A DNA stretch of 64,000 bases from Papio anubis (lineage: Eukaryota; Chordata; Mammalia; Primates; Cercopithecidae): NCBI RefSeq assembly GCF_008728515.1, contig NC_044983.1, positions 130,877,139-130,941,138 of the forward strand, given 5' to 3'. Below are positions 1 to 13,124 of the stretch, piece by piece; the stretch's first letter is position 1; each line of letters opens with the position of its first letter. Position numbers and translations under genes: made by a program. Under the pieces are notes generated by a model. It saw only the letters and a program-made list of their open reading frames with translations, was not told the DNA's origin and searched no databases.

Positions 1-715
1 TACATAATAATGAAGGAAAAATGGCACAAAATAGTAGATATTCTGATTTCATTTATATAAAGCTCAAAGCAGGCAAAATTCATTGATGGTGCTGAGAGTC
101 AGGATGGTGGTTACTTTCGTGGGAAGATGGTGATTCAGAGGGAACAAGGGCAGCTTCTGGCAACTGTTGATGTTCCATTTCTGGATCTGAGCATTGGTTA
201 CTTTTTTACTCCTGCTGTGTAGCTTGGTTGTACTCAGTTGGTAAGAATTCACAAAGCTGTGTACTTAGGATTTGTACCTTTTTATGACTTATTTTATGCT
301 TGAATAAAAAGTTTAAAAATATGACCAATTTGTGAGTTAAGAGAATTGATAAGACTAAATAGACCAGCTGCTCTCATTTAGAACAGAGTAACACATCTTC
401 CTTCAAGCAGATCTGTTATTAGACCACGTGATAATCTGACAGTTTCTCAGTAAGTCTGAAAGCAGAGCAGAGAATAATCTTAATGCAAATATTATCCAAC
501 TCTGATAGCCTGTTCTTAACATTTTCCCTGTATAGAAGCCTCTGCACTTTGAATTACATGTGCCTTTTGGTGGGCCAGGAGCCATTTCCCCTTTACAGTG
601 GGACTAAAGACACTTGGCATCTCTCATCTGGCCCATCATTCAAAGAGGGGCTGTTGTTCTTCTCAAGGAAGAACCCTTGGAAGAGTGAATGAATCAGTAT
701 AAATCCATGACTAAT

Positions 716-835
716 GAAACGCTCACCCTGTGCCAGGCACTGGGAACACAGTGGTAGACAGGCAGATGAAGCCCTTGTTCTCGTGGAGACTCAGTTCTGC
801 TGGGAGACATGGACAATAATACATATTGGGTATTG
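716..835 (-). repeat. Probable L2 3'-end fragment
   Basis: The stretch reading TGTGCCAGGCACTGGGAACA, followed by a CTCGTGGAGACTCAG segment, resembles the reverse complement of the L2 LINE 3' end. It is short and old, with no coding capacity. Confidence 0.5.
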
Positions 836-1959
836 ATGAAAGTCAGCTTCCAGACTCTTGCTGAGCATGACTACAAAAGGTGAAAGAAACAATCAACAAA
901 TAAACAAAAAAATCTTAGAAGGCATGGAAGCTAAAATGGTTAAAAAATAATAATAACTGGGCCAACAGCTTAAAGGAAAATGAAAATGAAAGGCGGTTTT
1001 CCTCTGAATCACATAGTATGAAAAATGACTCGTGTGACTGTTTCCTCAACTGTCTTAAGAATGGCACATAACTAGTATCATTCTAGATACAGAGGAAAGA
1101 CATTAATTCATTTTCTACACAGTGGATGTCTTAGGACATCAGATTTCGTTCTCTGGTGGAACCCTGGTAAGAAAGACTGCTAGGAGCTTCTGCCAGTTTC
1201 TAAAGAAGGTAGGTGAGAATGTGAACTGAGTCTTAAAAGAAACCTAGAGCCCAGAGAAGTTTTAAAAAATGGGCCTTAAGGGTCCACCCCATTTAGGTGA
1301 AGGGACTGATAAATCCCCTTTGCTGTGGAATGGATCCCAGAGAAGCTGTACTTCCAGAGAACACACTGATACTCAGCTTCCAATCATAGCAGTCCTTTGT
1401 GGGACTAAGGTTAACCTAGACTTGCCAATTCTATTCTGAAGAAATATAGCAACATAGTCCTGAAATTATTTTTTTCATGTGTAATTGCTGATATTCAATA
1501 AAAAATTAGGCATACAAGAAGGTACTATAATAAACTAAGGAAAAGTACAGAAGTAGACACAGTGGACTCAGATAGCAGATATTAACTATACTCAATTATA
1601 AAAAAGAAATTAAAAAATAAATTTGATGATTTAAACTGAACTGGAATGTATAGAAAAATAGACATTTTGTAACTGAAAAGAACTACATGGATAGGTTCAG
1701 TAGCAGATTAGACAGAGCTGGAGGAAGAACTGGTGTGCTGGAAGTTAGATCAGCAAAGCATGAAGAGACTGGACCACATGGAAAGGACCCTGAGCACAGA
1801 GTCTCTCATGGCCACCTTGCTCCTTTAAAGCCCAGAGGTTCCACGTGGTCTGGTCCCTGCACCTCTCTCCCAGCTCACTCCACTTTTACTTCTTGTCTTA
1901 CTCTATTCCTGCTGCTATAGCAAAATTATAATATTAATAAACCATAATAATGTGATGTA

Positions 1960-2305
1960 ATTAGATACCTTAGATGCATAATTTATAGAAGAAATGTATT
2001 CTCACATTTTTGGAGGCTGTGTAGTCCAAGATCAAGACACCTGCAGATTAAATGGTGAAGGCTTGCTCTCTGATTCATTGATGGTGCCTCTTGCAGTGTC
2101 CTCACAGGGCGGATGGACAAAATGGATGGCAGGGACTGGAGGGTCAGGCAGCTCTCTGAAGCCTGTCACGAAGGCATTATACCAGTTCATAAGAGTAGAG
2201 CCTGCATGTCTTAAGCACTTTCCAAGAGGCCCAACTTCTTAATTCCACCGCAATGGACATTAAGTTTCAACATAAATGTTGAAAGTACACAAACATGCAA
2301 ACCAC
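1960..2305 (-). repeat. Old LTR-like relic (MaLR/MLT1-type, antisense)
   Basis: Phrases such as TTTTGGAGGCTG, GTCCAAGATCAAGACACCTG and GCAGTGTCCTCACAGGG follow the order of the antisense MaLR LTR consensus as I remember it. The match is degraded and the ends are not defined by a target-site duplication. Another ancient interspersed family is possible. Confidence 0.45.
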
Positions 2306-2635
2306 AGCACTCCTCTGCCTCATGGCCTTTATGCTTGCTGTTCATTCTATCTGAAATACTCTCCCGCTAGTCCCCTAAAATCCGTGTGACCAGCTCCCTC
2401 ATGGTTTTCACATTTGTATTCAAAGTCTCTTATCTGAAAGGACCTCTCTGGCCACAGTGTCTAAACTCTCAAACCTCCCCAACACTCTCATTGTCTTATA
2501 TACCATATATTTTGATTGGTTTTGTTTCTCTGCTTCCCCATGAGGACAAAGATTTTCATTTTGTTTTGTTGGTGATGGATGCTATGTCCCCAGTGCTCAG
2601 CACAGTGCCTGACACATAGTCGGCATTCAGCAACA
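2305..2635 (+). repeat. L2 LINE 3' end
   Basis: The segment follows the L2 3' end in order: CTGTTCATTCTATCTGAAAT, then CCCCATGAGGACAAAGATTT, then CCCCAGTGCTCAGCACAGTG and GACACATAGTCGGCATTCAG. It is a sense-orientation fossil with no function visible. Confidence 0.75.
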
Positions 2636-3194
2636 TCTGCTTCCCAGGATAGATGGAAAGATGTCCATAAAAATCTGTAGCATGATGCAAGGTTAATATG
2701 GATCCAATGAAATTTAGTTATTCCCCCTTTTTCCTATCTTTGTGGAATTTCTGGTTTAATTTCATTTTCTTTAATTTTTAAATTTACAGTTAGTTTTCCC
2801 TTCACTTGTTCGTAGGATTTCTGACTTCATTGTTATTTTGTTTTTCTGTCAGTGTATTTTTCAGCACCTTGACAAATTAAACAAATGAAATTCTATCTCA
2901 GTTGGATATGAACTAAGAGAAGAGATCCTATGAATGATTGACACAGACATATTTTAAAAGGCTATATTCAGATGTGGATAGAATGGCAGCTAATCTTGGT
3001 CAGTCATTACCTAAAATCCAAAGTAGTTAATACAAGTATTTGCAGGATGGAAATGTAGACATCACATTTTAGAGAAAGTTTTAAGAATTCATCTTATTCT
3101 ATAAAAGTCAAATACCTGGATAGCTTTGATTTTTCTCTGGTCTGAAAGCTTGAGAGTGTTAAAAGGAATAGGTCTTTAGCTAAAAAAAACTACG

Positions 3195-3412
3195 TTTATT
3201 AGGTATGAACTGTGCCAAACAATTTTCATAAGTATTTTTTGGCTAATCTTCCCACAAGCATTGGCTACAACCAGGAGGTATATTATGATTACCATTTTGC
3301 AAATTTTGAAATTGGGCTTCAGCGAGATTAGTGACTTCCCCAAAGCCACACAGCTAGTAAATAGCAGATCTGGAATTTGAACATAGTCATCAGACTCCAA
3401 AGACTGATGCAA
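3195..3412 (+). repeat. MIR SINE
   Basis: Shows the MIR core and tail: a GGTATATTATGATTACCATT segment, a degraded GAAATTGGGCTTCAGCGAGA, and the hallmark CCACACAGCTAGTAAATAGC followed by an AATTTGAAC segment. Confidence 0.8.
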
Positions 3413-4487
3413 AGAAGTTGTATTGTCTAGAAGTCACATAATATTTTCCTCACAGCCCTAAAGTAAACAACTGGGCATGTGATTTAATTCTTAAATGATG
3501 ACTTATTTAAATGATAGGAGAAAGATTCTTATTTAGAATTGTTAATATGGTAATTTTTATCTTTAGTTGACTTTGTGATGTGCTCATAGTCTAATTAATG
3601 CGTCTCAGAGGTGATACTACATCAACCCGGATACTGTTACCCAGAACCCCAGTGAAAACTGAATTTCTGAAAAGACTGTTTTCAGTTAATGTTTGTTCTT
3701 TAAACTCAATCAAATTATAAGACTAAGCTTTTAGCACTGTGTTTTATATGAAAACTTTTTCCATGTTGAAGTGACCGGTTTCCCAATTAAAGTGAGATGT
3801 CAGATAGCGTAATTACATTCTTTTAAAACGACTCAAAACTGAAACAGTATTTTAAAAATCACTTTTTAAAATTCATCTGTTCATTTAAAATGATTTTTTC
3901 CAGGTTTACATGTGATTTTACTTGTAACAGAAATAGAATTAAATAGGTCATACTGTTTCCTTTACCCTGGAAAATCTCTTCTTTTCAAAGCAAGATTTCT
4001 CTGGTGTTTGGCCGTGTGTCGGTTTGAGTTTTATAGGTCAGGAATGACAAATGAAGAATCTCCACCTGTGTAAGAATACATCTTCCCTTCCTGTAGCCTG
4101 GCATCCGCCAAGCAGACAGCTCACCACTGCCAGCTCAGTGCCGTTTCTAAGCTGAAAAGTCAGACTTGATGAATAAGCAAGTCTTTTTAATGAGGCAAAC
4201 ATTATTTATGTTTATAATACTAATTTCTCATCCATGTTTGTTCAGTTTTTAATAATGTTCTGATTTCAGAAGTAGAATACAGAGTTCCATAGGCAATTTT
4301 CTGCTGAAGGCAGGGAATCTAAGACTGATACTTAATGTTTGACAGAAAATGATATAGGTGAGTTCTTGTCATCAAATTTTACAGTATTGTAATACTGCAT
4401 TTTATTATACAGTATCTCCTCAAGTTGCATTTTTCTTAAAGAAGCACTTAACTACATTTCCTGCCACTTGTCATTAATTAGTTCTTT

Positions 4488-5275
4488 TTGTCATTTGTTC
4501 AACAAACGTGACCACATGCCTCCTATGTGCTAGACACTGGGAATACAAGAGAAAAGGTCTGCTTTTTACCCTTAAGGACCTTACAGACTTACTAGTCTGT
4601 AACTGTATGCAAAGAAATAATTACAGGAGCTGTGAATATACAAGTTATTAGTTATCATGGACGCAGGAAGGAGAGAGGGATAATTCAGCCTGGATTCTTC
4701 TTGCTGGCTCACCAAAAAGGTGATGTCAGAGGAAACAGCCTGTGCAGAGGAATTGCGGGTGAAACGACACAGCTGCTGCAGGGTCATCGCGCAGGTGCTG
4801 AAGCACACAGCACCAAGCAGCAGTGGCAGGCACCTCCCTGGGTGAGTTACTGTGGGCAGAACTGTGAGAGGCTTAGGAATTTGTTCTTTATCTTGTATCT
4901 TTGTTTATAAGTTAATCTCCCCCTATTGTTCTCAGGACAAAGGAGTGCGGAATGGAGATTTTAAGCAGGCAGGGAAGCAGTACAAGTGAGGATTTGCATT
5001 CTAGGTGTATAATTTTGGAGGAATGTTTAGATAAGGAAGCATTAGAAATCCAGGATCAGTTAGGGTCTCTAACTAGTCCAGTTGAAGAATTCTGAATGAT
5101 TCTGATGAATCTAATAATTCTGAATGAAATGATTCACATTAGGAATGTAGAGGAAGGGGGAATGGGTGTGAGAGAGATTTAGGGAGATTAAAAATAGACT
5201 CATTGGCTAGTTGGATGACAATGGGATGGTAAAGCAGAAAGCATTGATTTTCTCCAGATGTTAATGCCTTCCTAG
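4488..5275 (-). repeat. L2 LINE, antisense
   Basis: Begins with the reverse complement of the L2 3' terminus (CATTTGTTCAACAAACGTGA, CTATGTGCTAGACACTGGGA) and continues through the antisense L2 body, with AAGGACCTTACAGACTTACT and later GGAGATTTTAAGCAGGCAGG. An 'open frame' over 4632-4910 lies wholly within it and is not a gene. Confidence 0.6.
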
Positions 5276-5435
5276 TTGTGTGTGGACTGATGGATTCTCA
5301 CCACAGTATTAGAGATCTCTTGTATCTCCAGCACTGCCTTGCTCACAAGTGCATGGCCTGATTTTTAAAGTGCAAGGAAAGGGATAAAACATCTTTGCAG
5401 TATATTTTGACAACATAGGGGTGCGGTATGTATGT

Positions 5436-5715
5436 ATGTATTTGAGATAAGGTCTTGCTTGGTCATCCAGACTGGAATGCAGCGGCATGGTCTTGGCCCT
5501 GCACGGCCTTGGTCTGCAGCCTTCGCCTCCCGGGCTCAAGCAATCCTTCCACCACAGCCTCTCGAGGAGCTGGGAATACAGGTGCCCACCACCATGCCTG
5601 GCTAAGTTTTGTGTTTTTTTAGTGGAGACAAGATTTCTCCGTGTTGCCAAGACTGGTCTCAAACTCCTGGACTCAAACAATCCGCCCACCTCAGCCTTCC
5701 AAAGTGCTAGGATTA
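5436..5715 (-). mobile_element. Alu (old, J-like), antisense, truncated
   Basis: Antisense Alu phrases run in order: GAGATAAGGTCTTGCTTGGT, CTGGAATGCAGCGGCATGGT, CAGCCTTCGCCTCCCGGGCT, TCCAAAGTGCTAGGATTA. The copy stops at that last phrase, so the distal end is missing. The poly-T side is replaced by a short TATG/TATGTAT tract. Divergence is high. Two overlapping open frames here (5309-5881 minus and 5487-5807 plus) are read out of Alu sequence. Confidence 0.9.
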
Positions 5716-5929
5716 GTAAAGGAGCTTTATTAAGCTTCTTCCAGAGGAAATTCCTTAGATTGCTTATAACTTTATACTGCCAGGTTTCCTCACTTTTGGT
5801 CATCTGATGAATGGCTAGAGGCTCTGGAGATATATGGACCAGCTGAGGAAAATTCAGGAAAGAGGTGAGAGGACTAAACAAAGAAGAATTTGGCCTGCTT
5901 TGCCTCTAGAGGCATTCAATCCAGCAATG

Positions 5930-6285
5930 TAATGATCATCTTTTAAGTCGTCATCATGTTCCAGGCACTGTTGCTACTCTGTGCCTGGTGAGGTAGTGTG
6001 AAAGAATTAATAAGACACAATCCATATTCAGAAAGGTAGGTGAGGCAAAAGCAAGGCATATCCTATGCAGCCCAGTAATAGAAGTATATATATTAGGTCC
6101 ATTGTTGGCGTAACAAAGGTGTCATAGACGGTTTTCATGGGATTGAGAAGTTATAACAGAATTGGAAGCTCTCATTTTAACCTCACCTTGAAAAATTCAC
6201 TAGACAGAGAGGGCAGGCCAGAGACGCATAGGAAACAGCACATGAAGTAGAAATAGTCATTGCATGGGAGGCACAGAACATATTG
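5930..6285 (-). repeat. Possible L2 fragment, antisense
   Basis: The phrase TGTTCCAGGCACTGTTGCTA, followed by AATTAATAAGACACAATCC, resembles the reverse complement of the L2 3' end. The rest is too degraded to be sure. Confidence 0.35.
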
Positions 6286-7639
6286 CAGAAAAATGAGTCT
6301 GACATGTAGACTGGGGCTTGTCACAATGGGGTTCTCTAGGAGCAAATACGGAAATGTGAAAAATTACACAAAAATTTCAAATATAAAGAAAATCTTTCAG
6401 CATATCTGAGCAGTGCCAGCAGTGAAGCGTAGTGAGTTCCTCATCCCAGGTCTTGGCAAGCTTTTCAAGAATAGATTCTAAGCTTAGATGTGTGCTTGAT
6501 CTAAATCTTGGACATCCCCTTCTATACTTTGATTCCACTCAATTATCTGTTGAGTCATAGCAAATAATGCATTCACTATTTTTTTAATTTCTATCTTAGC
6601 CTCAGAAACATCTACTGAAGAATTTTATAATACAAAACTATGTAAATAAGAAAAAATGAGCAACCGGTGGTTCAGAACACTGGAAGAAGATGGGAGCGTT
6701 AGGGAAAAAAGGGAGGCCTGCTAAACCCTCAGATCACCCAGTCCTCAGACAAAAAAAATCTTAAGGTTTAGAGGCTGTTACCTAGCTCCACTACTCTCTA
6801 CTCTTCCTCATTTTAATCATTTGCTGAATCATTTGTTTATTGGTTAATCCCCCTTCACTGTTGTTCTCAGCCAGTGACCTCTTCTCCTTCCTTGTGGTAA
6901 AAATAGTAGATGTTCAACAAGAATTCCCTGTGCTCTCTGCCTGGAAACTTAGACACTGATTTGCAGTCACACTCAGCTTTTCCTCCTTTTCTCCTATTGC
7001 AGTCTGCTTCATGCTTCCCTATGTGTTTCAAGTGTTGTCCACTGAACAAATAATACTCGTCATAATGGAAGTACAAAATATTCACCAGCATGGCCAAATC
7101 AAACTGCGAAATCCTCCTGAATGAAATCTTGTGAAAATTGCAAATTTAATATCTTAATATCTTCAGTGTAAAAATATCAAAGTCAGTAATTCAAAGACCT
7201 AAACAGTTTGAAAATTCAAATAAATTGCTAGTATTGTAATATCTGACAGAATAATTGAGTAAGGAATGAGTGTCATAACTGTAGGATTAAAACAGTATAC
7301 TGCTTAATATTTTATTTTTTATAATTCTAATCATTTACAATCTTGATTCTTCAAATAAGCACAGAAATAGAATTATTTATTTGAAGAAGCATATTCTTTT
7401 CAAACTAACATTACTAAAGAAACCGTGATCTTTCATTTTGCCAAACTGTATGCACAATGCGGTGACCTAGTTTGCAAGTTTCAACCTTCATCTTCACCCT
7501 TTCTGTTTCATGCCCACACACCAAGAGATATTTCATAAACACAACATGAATGATGTCATCCAAATTCAAATCCTTATTCCTTAACTTGGTCCTTCATGAG
7601 CTAATGTTTAATTTTCTGGGTCTCCTCTTCCATTTGCAC

Positions 7640-8035
7640 CATACAGAGGAACCATAACAAGCTATTTGATTCCTTGAATGAGCTTAGTTCTTGTCTTCCT
7701 GTACCTCCATTGTTTTGCACCTGCTGTTCATTCTGCCTAATACTAATTTTTAATCACTATTCTAATGGCAACTTCTACTTTCTGTAGTTTGAAACTAATT
7801 TCTAGCATTGATATACCTGGGAAAATTTCTTCCACTTTCTCTTTCCTAACTGGGCTGATCTATCCCACCTCAGTGCTTACCCTTGACTCAGCAGTTGACT
7901 TGTAGAATTATAGTTATCTCTTTAGTTGTCTGTCATCTGTCTCCCACTACTTACTAGACTCCTTTCCAACCATGGTGTCTAGCAGAGTGCCAGAAATGGC
8001 ATGGGTGCTAAGTGATGAAGGTTTAATTTAATACA
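7640..8035 (+). repeat. L2 LINE 3' end fragment
   Basis: Contains L2-like CACCTGCTGTTCATTCTGCC, a cytosine-rich middle, and a terminal TAGCAGAGTGCCAGAAATGG, in sense orientation. Confidence 0.5.
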
Positions 8036-8459
8036 AATTTTCCTTCCATTAGGAGCTTCCAGCTTCTTTTAATTCATAAGAATTATTTGTAATGTCTGCA
8101 TTTTGCTACTTACCTAATAACCAAAATCATCTCAAAGTATTTGTTTGTTGTCTGATAGCTTTCTCTTCCTTGATTAATTATTGGAAGATCATAGTGGAAT
8201 TAGTAATCTACCTTTAGCTACTATGAAGAACACTGGCTTGCAAATTGTGTTATAATCATATTCATGACTTCTATTATTCCTCTGCCTCCATTTAATGACT
8301 ATCATTTTATATTATACATTGTCATCAAAGTACAAAACATATAGCTCTTTGACAAATATTCAGTTGCTCTTTTCTAAAAAAGGTTTTTTTAAATATTAGT
8401 GATCATATGTAAATAAATTATTACTCCTACGAAGACAGCACCATCCTTCATATTAATAT

Positions 8460-11405
8460 TTGTTTTACAAAGTTGAAAACTTTATAATACCACACTATTT
8501 TGATTACTGTAGCTTTATAGTAAATTTTGATCAGGGAAGACTTATGGTCTGTCCTGAAGAATGTTTCATGTGCAGTGGAGAAGAATGTGTATTCTGCTTC
8601 TTTTGAGTAGAGTGCTCTATAAATGTCTGTTAGGTATAATTGATTTGTATTGTTGTTCAAATGTTTTTTTTCTTTTTTGGCCTTCTTTCTAGGTATTCTA
8701 CTTATTACTGAAAGTGTATTGATGAAGTACCCAACTATTATTGTTGAATTTTCTATTTCTCTGTTTCATTCTGGTAGTTTTGCTTCATATATTTTGAAGC
8801 TCTATTGTTACGTGTATGTTTATATATATGCATACACGTTTATAATTATTTTACCTTCTTGATGGATTGATCTTTTTATCATTTTTCAAAATGTCGTTTT
8901 TCTCTAATAACAATTTTTGTCTTAAAGTCTCTTTTGTCTAATGTTAGTGTTATAGCTACTCTAGCACTCTTTTAGTTACTATTTTTGTGGAATATCTTCT
9001 TCCATACTTTTCCTTTCAACCTGTTTTTATGTTTGAACCTAAAGTGTGTCTCTTGTAGACAGCATGTGGTTGGATCATTTTTTCCATGATGCTAATTTCT
9101 GCCTTTTAGTAGGTGTGTTTAATCCTTTTACACTTAATGTAATTACTGATAATGTAGGATTTATACCTGCCACCTTGCCATTTGTTTTCTACATGTTTTA
9201 GGTCTTTTCTTGTACCTTACTTCATTCTTTTGTGTTAAATGTTTTCTTTTTATTCACTGCACTACTTTATTTGTTGTTTCTTTTTCTACATTTTTATTTT
9301 TAAATTATTTATGTTGCTTTCTCAGAATTAAACCAACACAAAAATGCTCTTTAATAGCTCCATTCTCTCCACTCATTTTTGTCTTATTACTGTCATACAA
9401 ATTACATCTTTAGACACTGTGTACCCATCAACATGGATTTATAATTATTTATTCATGTATTTGTCTTTTAAATCAGATAGAAGGAAAAGAGAAATTTTTA
9501 AAAAAGTTTATACTATCTTTTATATTTACTTAAGAATTTACCAATGTTCTTTTGTTGTTGTTGTTGTTGTGTTTTGTTTTTTTTTTTAATGTGGAGTCAA
9601 ATGACCTTTGTCTTAATTTCTCCTTCATTTTTGAAGGATAGCTTTGCTGGATGGAGAAATTTTAGTTGACAATCTTTTTTTTTTTTCTTGTTAATATGAC
9701 TTCCCATTGTCTTCTGGCCTTTATGGTTTTTGTTAGAAATCAGCTGCTAATATTATAAAAATCTCTTGAATGTGATAAGTTGCTTCTCTCTTTCTACTTT
9801 CAAGATTCTTTGTCTTTGTCTTTCAGCAGTTTGACAATAACCATGTCTACATTTGGGTCTTTGAGTTTATCCTATTTGGAGACTATTGAGCTTCTTGGAT
9901 GTGTAGATTAGTTTTTCATTAAATTTTGGAAGTTTTCAGCCATTGTTTCTCAAAATAATCTACTCACGTTTTTTCCTTTGGGTCTGTCAGTATGTATATG
10001 CTCATATATGTTCATACATTTGATGCTGTCCCATAGGTCTCTGATACTCTGTTCATTCATCTTTTTCTCTCTTCCTCAGACTGGATTTTCTCAACTCATC
10101 CATCTTCAAGATGACTAACTTTTTTCTTCATCCTAGTTCTATCTGCTGATGAGCTTCTAAAATGAGTATTTTACTTTAGTTATTGTACTTTGCAACTTAA
10201 GAATTTATTTTGGTTATTTTTTATGTTTTCTATATCTATATTATTTGTTTGATGAGACACTGTTCTTATACTTTTCTTTAGTTGGTTAGAAAGGCTATTA
10301 TTTAATTCCTTGACTACACAACTATCCCCTGTTTATACCAAAATCCACACATAATCAAGTTTCATAATCAGCCCTGCAGAACATACATATTTGAAAAGTT
10401 GGTTTTCCATATATATAAGTTTCACATTCTATGAATACTGTATTTTTTAGTTGGAAAAAAACCTGCACTAAATGAACCTACACAATTCAAATATGTGTTG
10501 TTCAAGTGTCAACTGTATTGAAAATAACCAAATTAAAGTCTTTGTCTAGTAAGTCCAATGTCTCAGCTTCCTCAGGGACTGTTTCTATTGACTGCTTTTT
10601 TTCTTGTGTAGGGACATACTTTTGTGGGTTTTTTTGCATGTCTCAATTTTTTGTTGTTGTTTAAAACTGAACATTTAATGTGTAAACTCTGGAGATCAAT
10701 TTTTTCCAGGGTTTCTTGTTTGTTTTTGTTATTTGTTTAGTGACTTTTCTAAACTAATCTTATAAAGTCTCTATTTTTTGTGTGTTGCTATTGAAGTCTC
10801 CTCTGTGTTAGTTTACTAGTCAGCTAATGATTGGGCAGAGATTTTAGTAAATGCCTGGAAACTTTCTAATCTTTGCCAAGGGCCTCTGGGTGAATATTGG
10901 GACTCATGCTTAACCTCAAGGTCAGCCAGAAGAGAGAGCTCAGAGCCCTGTCAGGTCTTTTCTGGGCATGAATGTGGTACTGTGAGTGGTCCCGGCCTTC
11001 TAGATTGCCAGGAATAATTCAGAGCTTTACAAGGCCTGTTTTGAACACCTCATTCCCTACTTTTCTTTTGAAGGTTTTTGATTAGCCCATTGTTTGCTCA
11101 GTTTTTCTTCACTACGTGAGGCAACAGAAATGTCAGACAATTGCCTCTAAGTATTTTCTTCAGATACCCAGAGGAAAAAGGCATTTTGCAAGGGCTAAAG
11201 TCTGAGTCAGGTCAAATGAAGACAGTGCTCTAGGAATGGGGTTTTGTCAGAACTCCAGCCTTGTTCTGCCCCCTCTAGCGGCATCCAGACTCCTGGTGAT
11301 TGTGGCTGTAGGTTTTCAAGGTTCCTGCAGAGTTGGGGAGTGGGGCATGAGAATAAAACAAGTTAGAAGAGCGCAAAGCTCACTGTTCTTACCGGGATTC
11401 AGCCA
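8460..11405 (-). mobile_element. L1M-type LINE-1 relic, antisense (partial ORF2, ORF1, 5' UTR)
   Basis: On the + strand this reads from the reverse complement of L1 ORF2 (GTCCTGAAGAATGTTTCATG, GAGAAGAATGTGTATTCTGC, TGTCTGTTAGGTATAATTGA) through the ORF1 region (AGCTTCTTGGATGTGTAGAT, TTTTGGAAGTTTTCAGCCAT) into 5' UTR-like sequence (GCCAAGGGCCTCTGGGTGAA). The order shows one element with its 3' part missing. It is full of stops and indels and encodes no working protein. It is interrupted by a second element at about 10318-10520. Subfamily is uncertain; the divergence suggests an old mammalian L1M rather than a primate L1PA. Confidence 0.75.
10318..10520 (-). mobile_element. DNA-transposon fragment nested in the L1
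   Basis: The interval from CTATCCCCTGTTTATACCAA to GTGTTGTTCAAGTGTCAACT differs from the L1 around it. It ends with the phrase TTGTTCAAGTGTCAACTGTA, which I associate with the terminus of a primate Tigger/pogo-type DNA transposon. L1-like sequence appears to resume afterwards. The family name is not certain. Confidence 0.5.
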
Positions 11406-11707
11406 TTTTAAAAAAAAGAAAAAAGACAACATTTTCTAGATCTCTGCAATCTTTTGGTTAATTTCCAGGGTTCTGAAAATGACGATTCTAACCATTTTTA
11501 CCAACTGCTCTTTCTTGGCTTTTGTAGAGAGAATGTGTGGAGGTTCTTCACCGTTTTCACTAAAGTCCCTCCTATATTTTTCTTTACACTATAAGTAGAC
11601 ATATAATTAAATGCTAGCTGAATTAATGGAAATTCACTAAAAGCAGAATGCTTCTTTCTTTTAGAAACTTCTCTGAATGTTTTTGTACTTCTCCTATTAT
11701 GTTTTAG

Positions 11708-11790
11708 GACTATGATGATGGATATGGCACTGCTTATGATGAACAGAGTTATGATTCCTATGATAACAGCTATAGCACCCCAGCCCAAAG
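11708..11790 (+). CDS. KHDRBS3: KHDRBS3 coding exon: tyrosine-rich tail, part 1
   Basis: KHDRBS3 (T-STAR, SLM-2) is a nuclear STAR-family protein that binds U/A-rich RNA (UUAA, UAAA) through a KH domain and controls alternative splicing, for example of neurexins. This 83-nt exon reads from the first base as DYDDGYGTAYDEQSYDSYDN and ends with a split serine codon (AG, completed by T in the next exon). The acceptor is TTATGTTTTAG and the donor is AAAG/GTAAG. By recall of the 346-residue protein it starts at about residue 270, in the tyrosine-rich region next to the YG-rich tail. That region is known in the Sam68 family as a tyrosine-kinase substrate and protein-interaction segment. The KH domain is encoded upstream of the window. 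Confidence 0.96.
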
Positions 11791-12804
11791 GTAAGAGTCA
11801 GTCTTTATTACCAGACCCCACAGCAGAAATCATTCTCTTCCACATTCATATATTCTGGGAAAAGTATGACAGTCAGCTAGAGAGGTTAATTTGGCTTGCC
11901 CTGTTTTTGTATGTGTTTAAATGGAGAAGCCATATCTGTTCTAGCAACCAGCTTGTATTACCCTACCCAAGTTTACTGTAATGTTAGAGAAATCAGGCTT
12001 GGGAAATAAAAACTGAAATTTTAGTCTAAAAATTTGACTTAAATGTTCAGTATAATTTGAGGAGGAACAATGGCCTCAAAGTCTGTGACTATTTAGTCTT
12101 AAGGCCCAAAATTACATTGGAACTGTGTAAGTATCCTACATTGTCAGTGCCTGGAGAAGAAACTATCAAAAGTTTTGTTTCCTATTCATAGAACATTTCA
12201 ATTTCTAAGCAGCAACTCTCCTGTTTTCTAACAACTTCATACTCCTACCTGTGAAAAATGACTTAGCTGTAATTTATTTTCCAAAGAAATATTTACCCAC
12301 AAATAAGTAAATGTTACCAGAGGCAAAACAGAGCTTCATATTACCTCTTCTGTTAATATTACCTTGATGTTCATTGATACATAAAATTAGTGTTTCTTAT
12401 GTTGAGAATGTTGTCCTAAATACGTGGAAACCTTTTGTTTTATGTTTTAAATTCTAAGTGGAAGATAAAGGTAGACATATACACAAAACAAAATATTGGC
12501 TTTAGAGTGATTCCGAAGCATAAGAAAGTATGGACTATGAAGTGATTTTGATGAAACACAAATTCACTTTTGAACTCGTCCAGTGTCAGTCAAGCTTTGA
12601 ACACATAGGTTCTCTTATTTGTTAACTCTGGTCCTGAGGTAGATAGGGATATAAAAAAAACTTTTTGTTTTTGCTCATACCAAATTTTATTCTTCTATAA
12701 CTTGTAAGTATTGAGTAGCCTTTGAACTTTGACTCTCAACTGGTCTTTGTTGATGGAAGCCTGTATATCGTATTTGTACCCTTTAGTGTGTTGAGGGTAG
12801 ACCT

Positions 12805-13025
12805 AACACTTACGGAGCCCAGACTGGCATGTGGTAAATGCTTGATAAGACTTTGTATACACCATCTCATTTGAGTATCCCAGCAACTTTATGAAGTATA
12901 TGGCATTGTTTTCATTGTATACATGAAGAAAAGGGGCACAGAATTAAGTAATTTGCCAGAAATCATACAGTAAGTGGAAAGATGAAATTCTAAGTCAGAT
13001 ATTCTAACTCAAAGATTTGTACCCT
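12805..13025 (+). repeat. MIR SINE
   Basis: Shows MIR features in order: an ACACCATCTCATTTGAGTAT segment, CCAGCAACTTTATGAAGTAT, GAAAAGGGGCACAGAATTAA and CATACAGTAAGTGGAAAGAT. Confidence 0.7.
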
Positions 13026-13124
13026 TTATAAATACGTCCTCAGATTTTGTTTAAAAACATAAATATCCACAGATATTTCAATATGTAGTCTAAATATCCT
13101 AGCAAAGCAAGTCTCCCATCCCCA

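Larger units (their letters stand above)
1..11707 (+). other. KHDRBS3: KHDRBS3 intron, 3' part (continues left of window)
   Basis: The first exon found on the + strand begins after an AG at 11706-11707 and opens in the middle of the protein tail, so everything to its left is intron. I searched for the preceding coding exon, which should carry the proline-rich stretch ending near GEY, and did not find it, so it lies outside the window. The polypyrimidine tract before the acceptor is interrupted but pyrimidine-biased from about 11685. Stretches not assigned to a repeat (roughly 1-715, 830-1960, 2640-3190, 3420-4485, 6290-7640, 8040-8455 and 11405-11700) look like AT-rich unique or unrecognisably old sequence; I see no gene in them. 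Confidence 0.85.

Noticed and set aside
5309..5881. 190-codon minus-strand open frame, the longest in the window
   Set aside because: Its middle is Alu sequence read in one frame and it has no recognisable domain or splice context.
8460..11405. Whether the L1 relic keeps a working ORF1 or ORF2
   Set aside because: No frame longer than about 100 codons survives on the minus strand across it, and its 3' part is missing.
11712..11981. 89-codon + frame starting with methionines across the KHDRBS3 exon
   Set aside because: Wrong frame. The true frame over 11708-11790 gives the KHDRBS3 tail and the sequence then splices at 11790.
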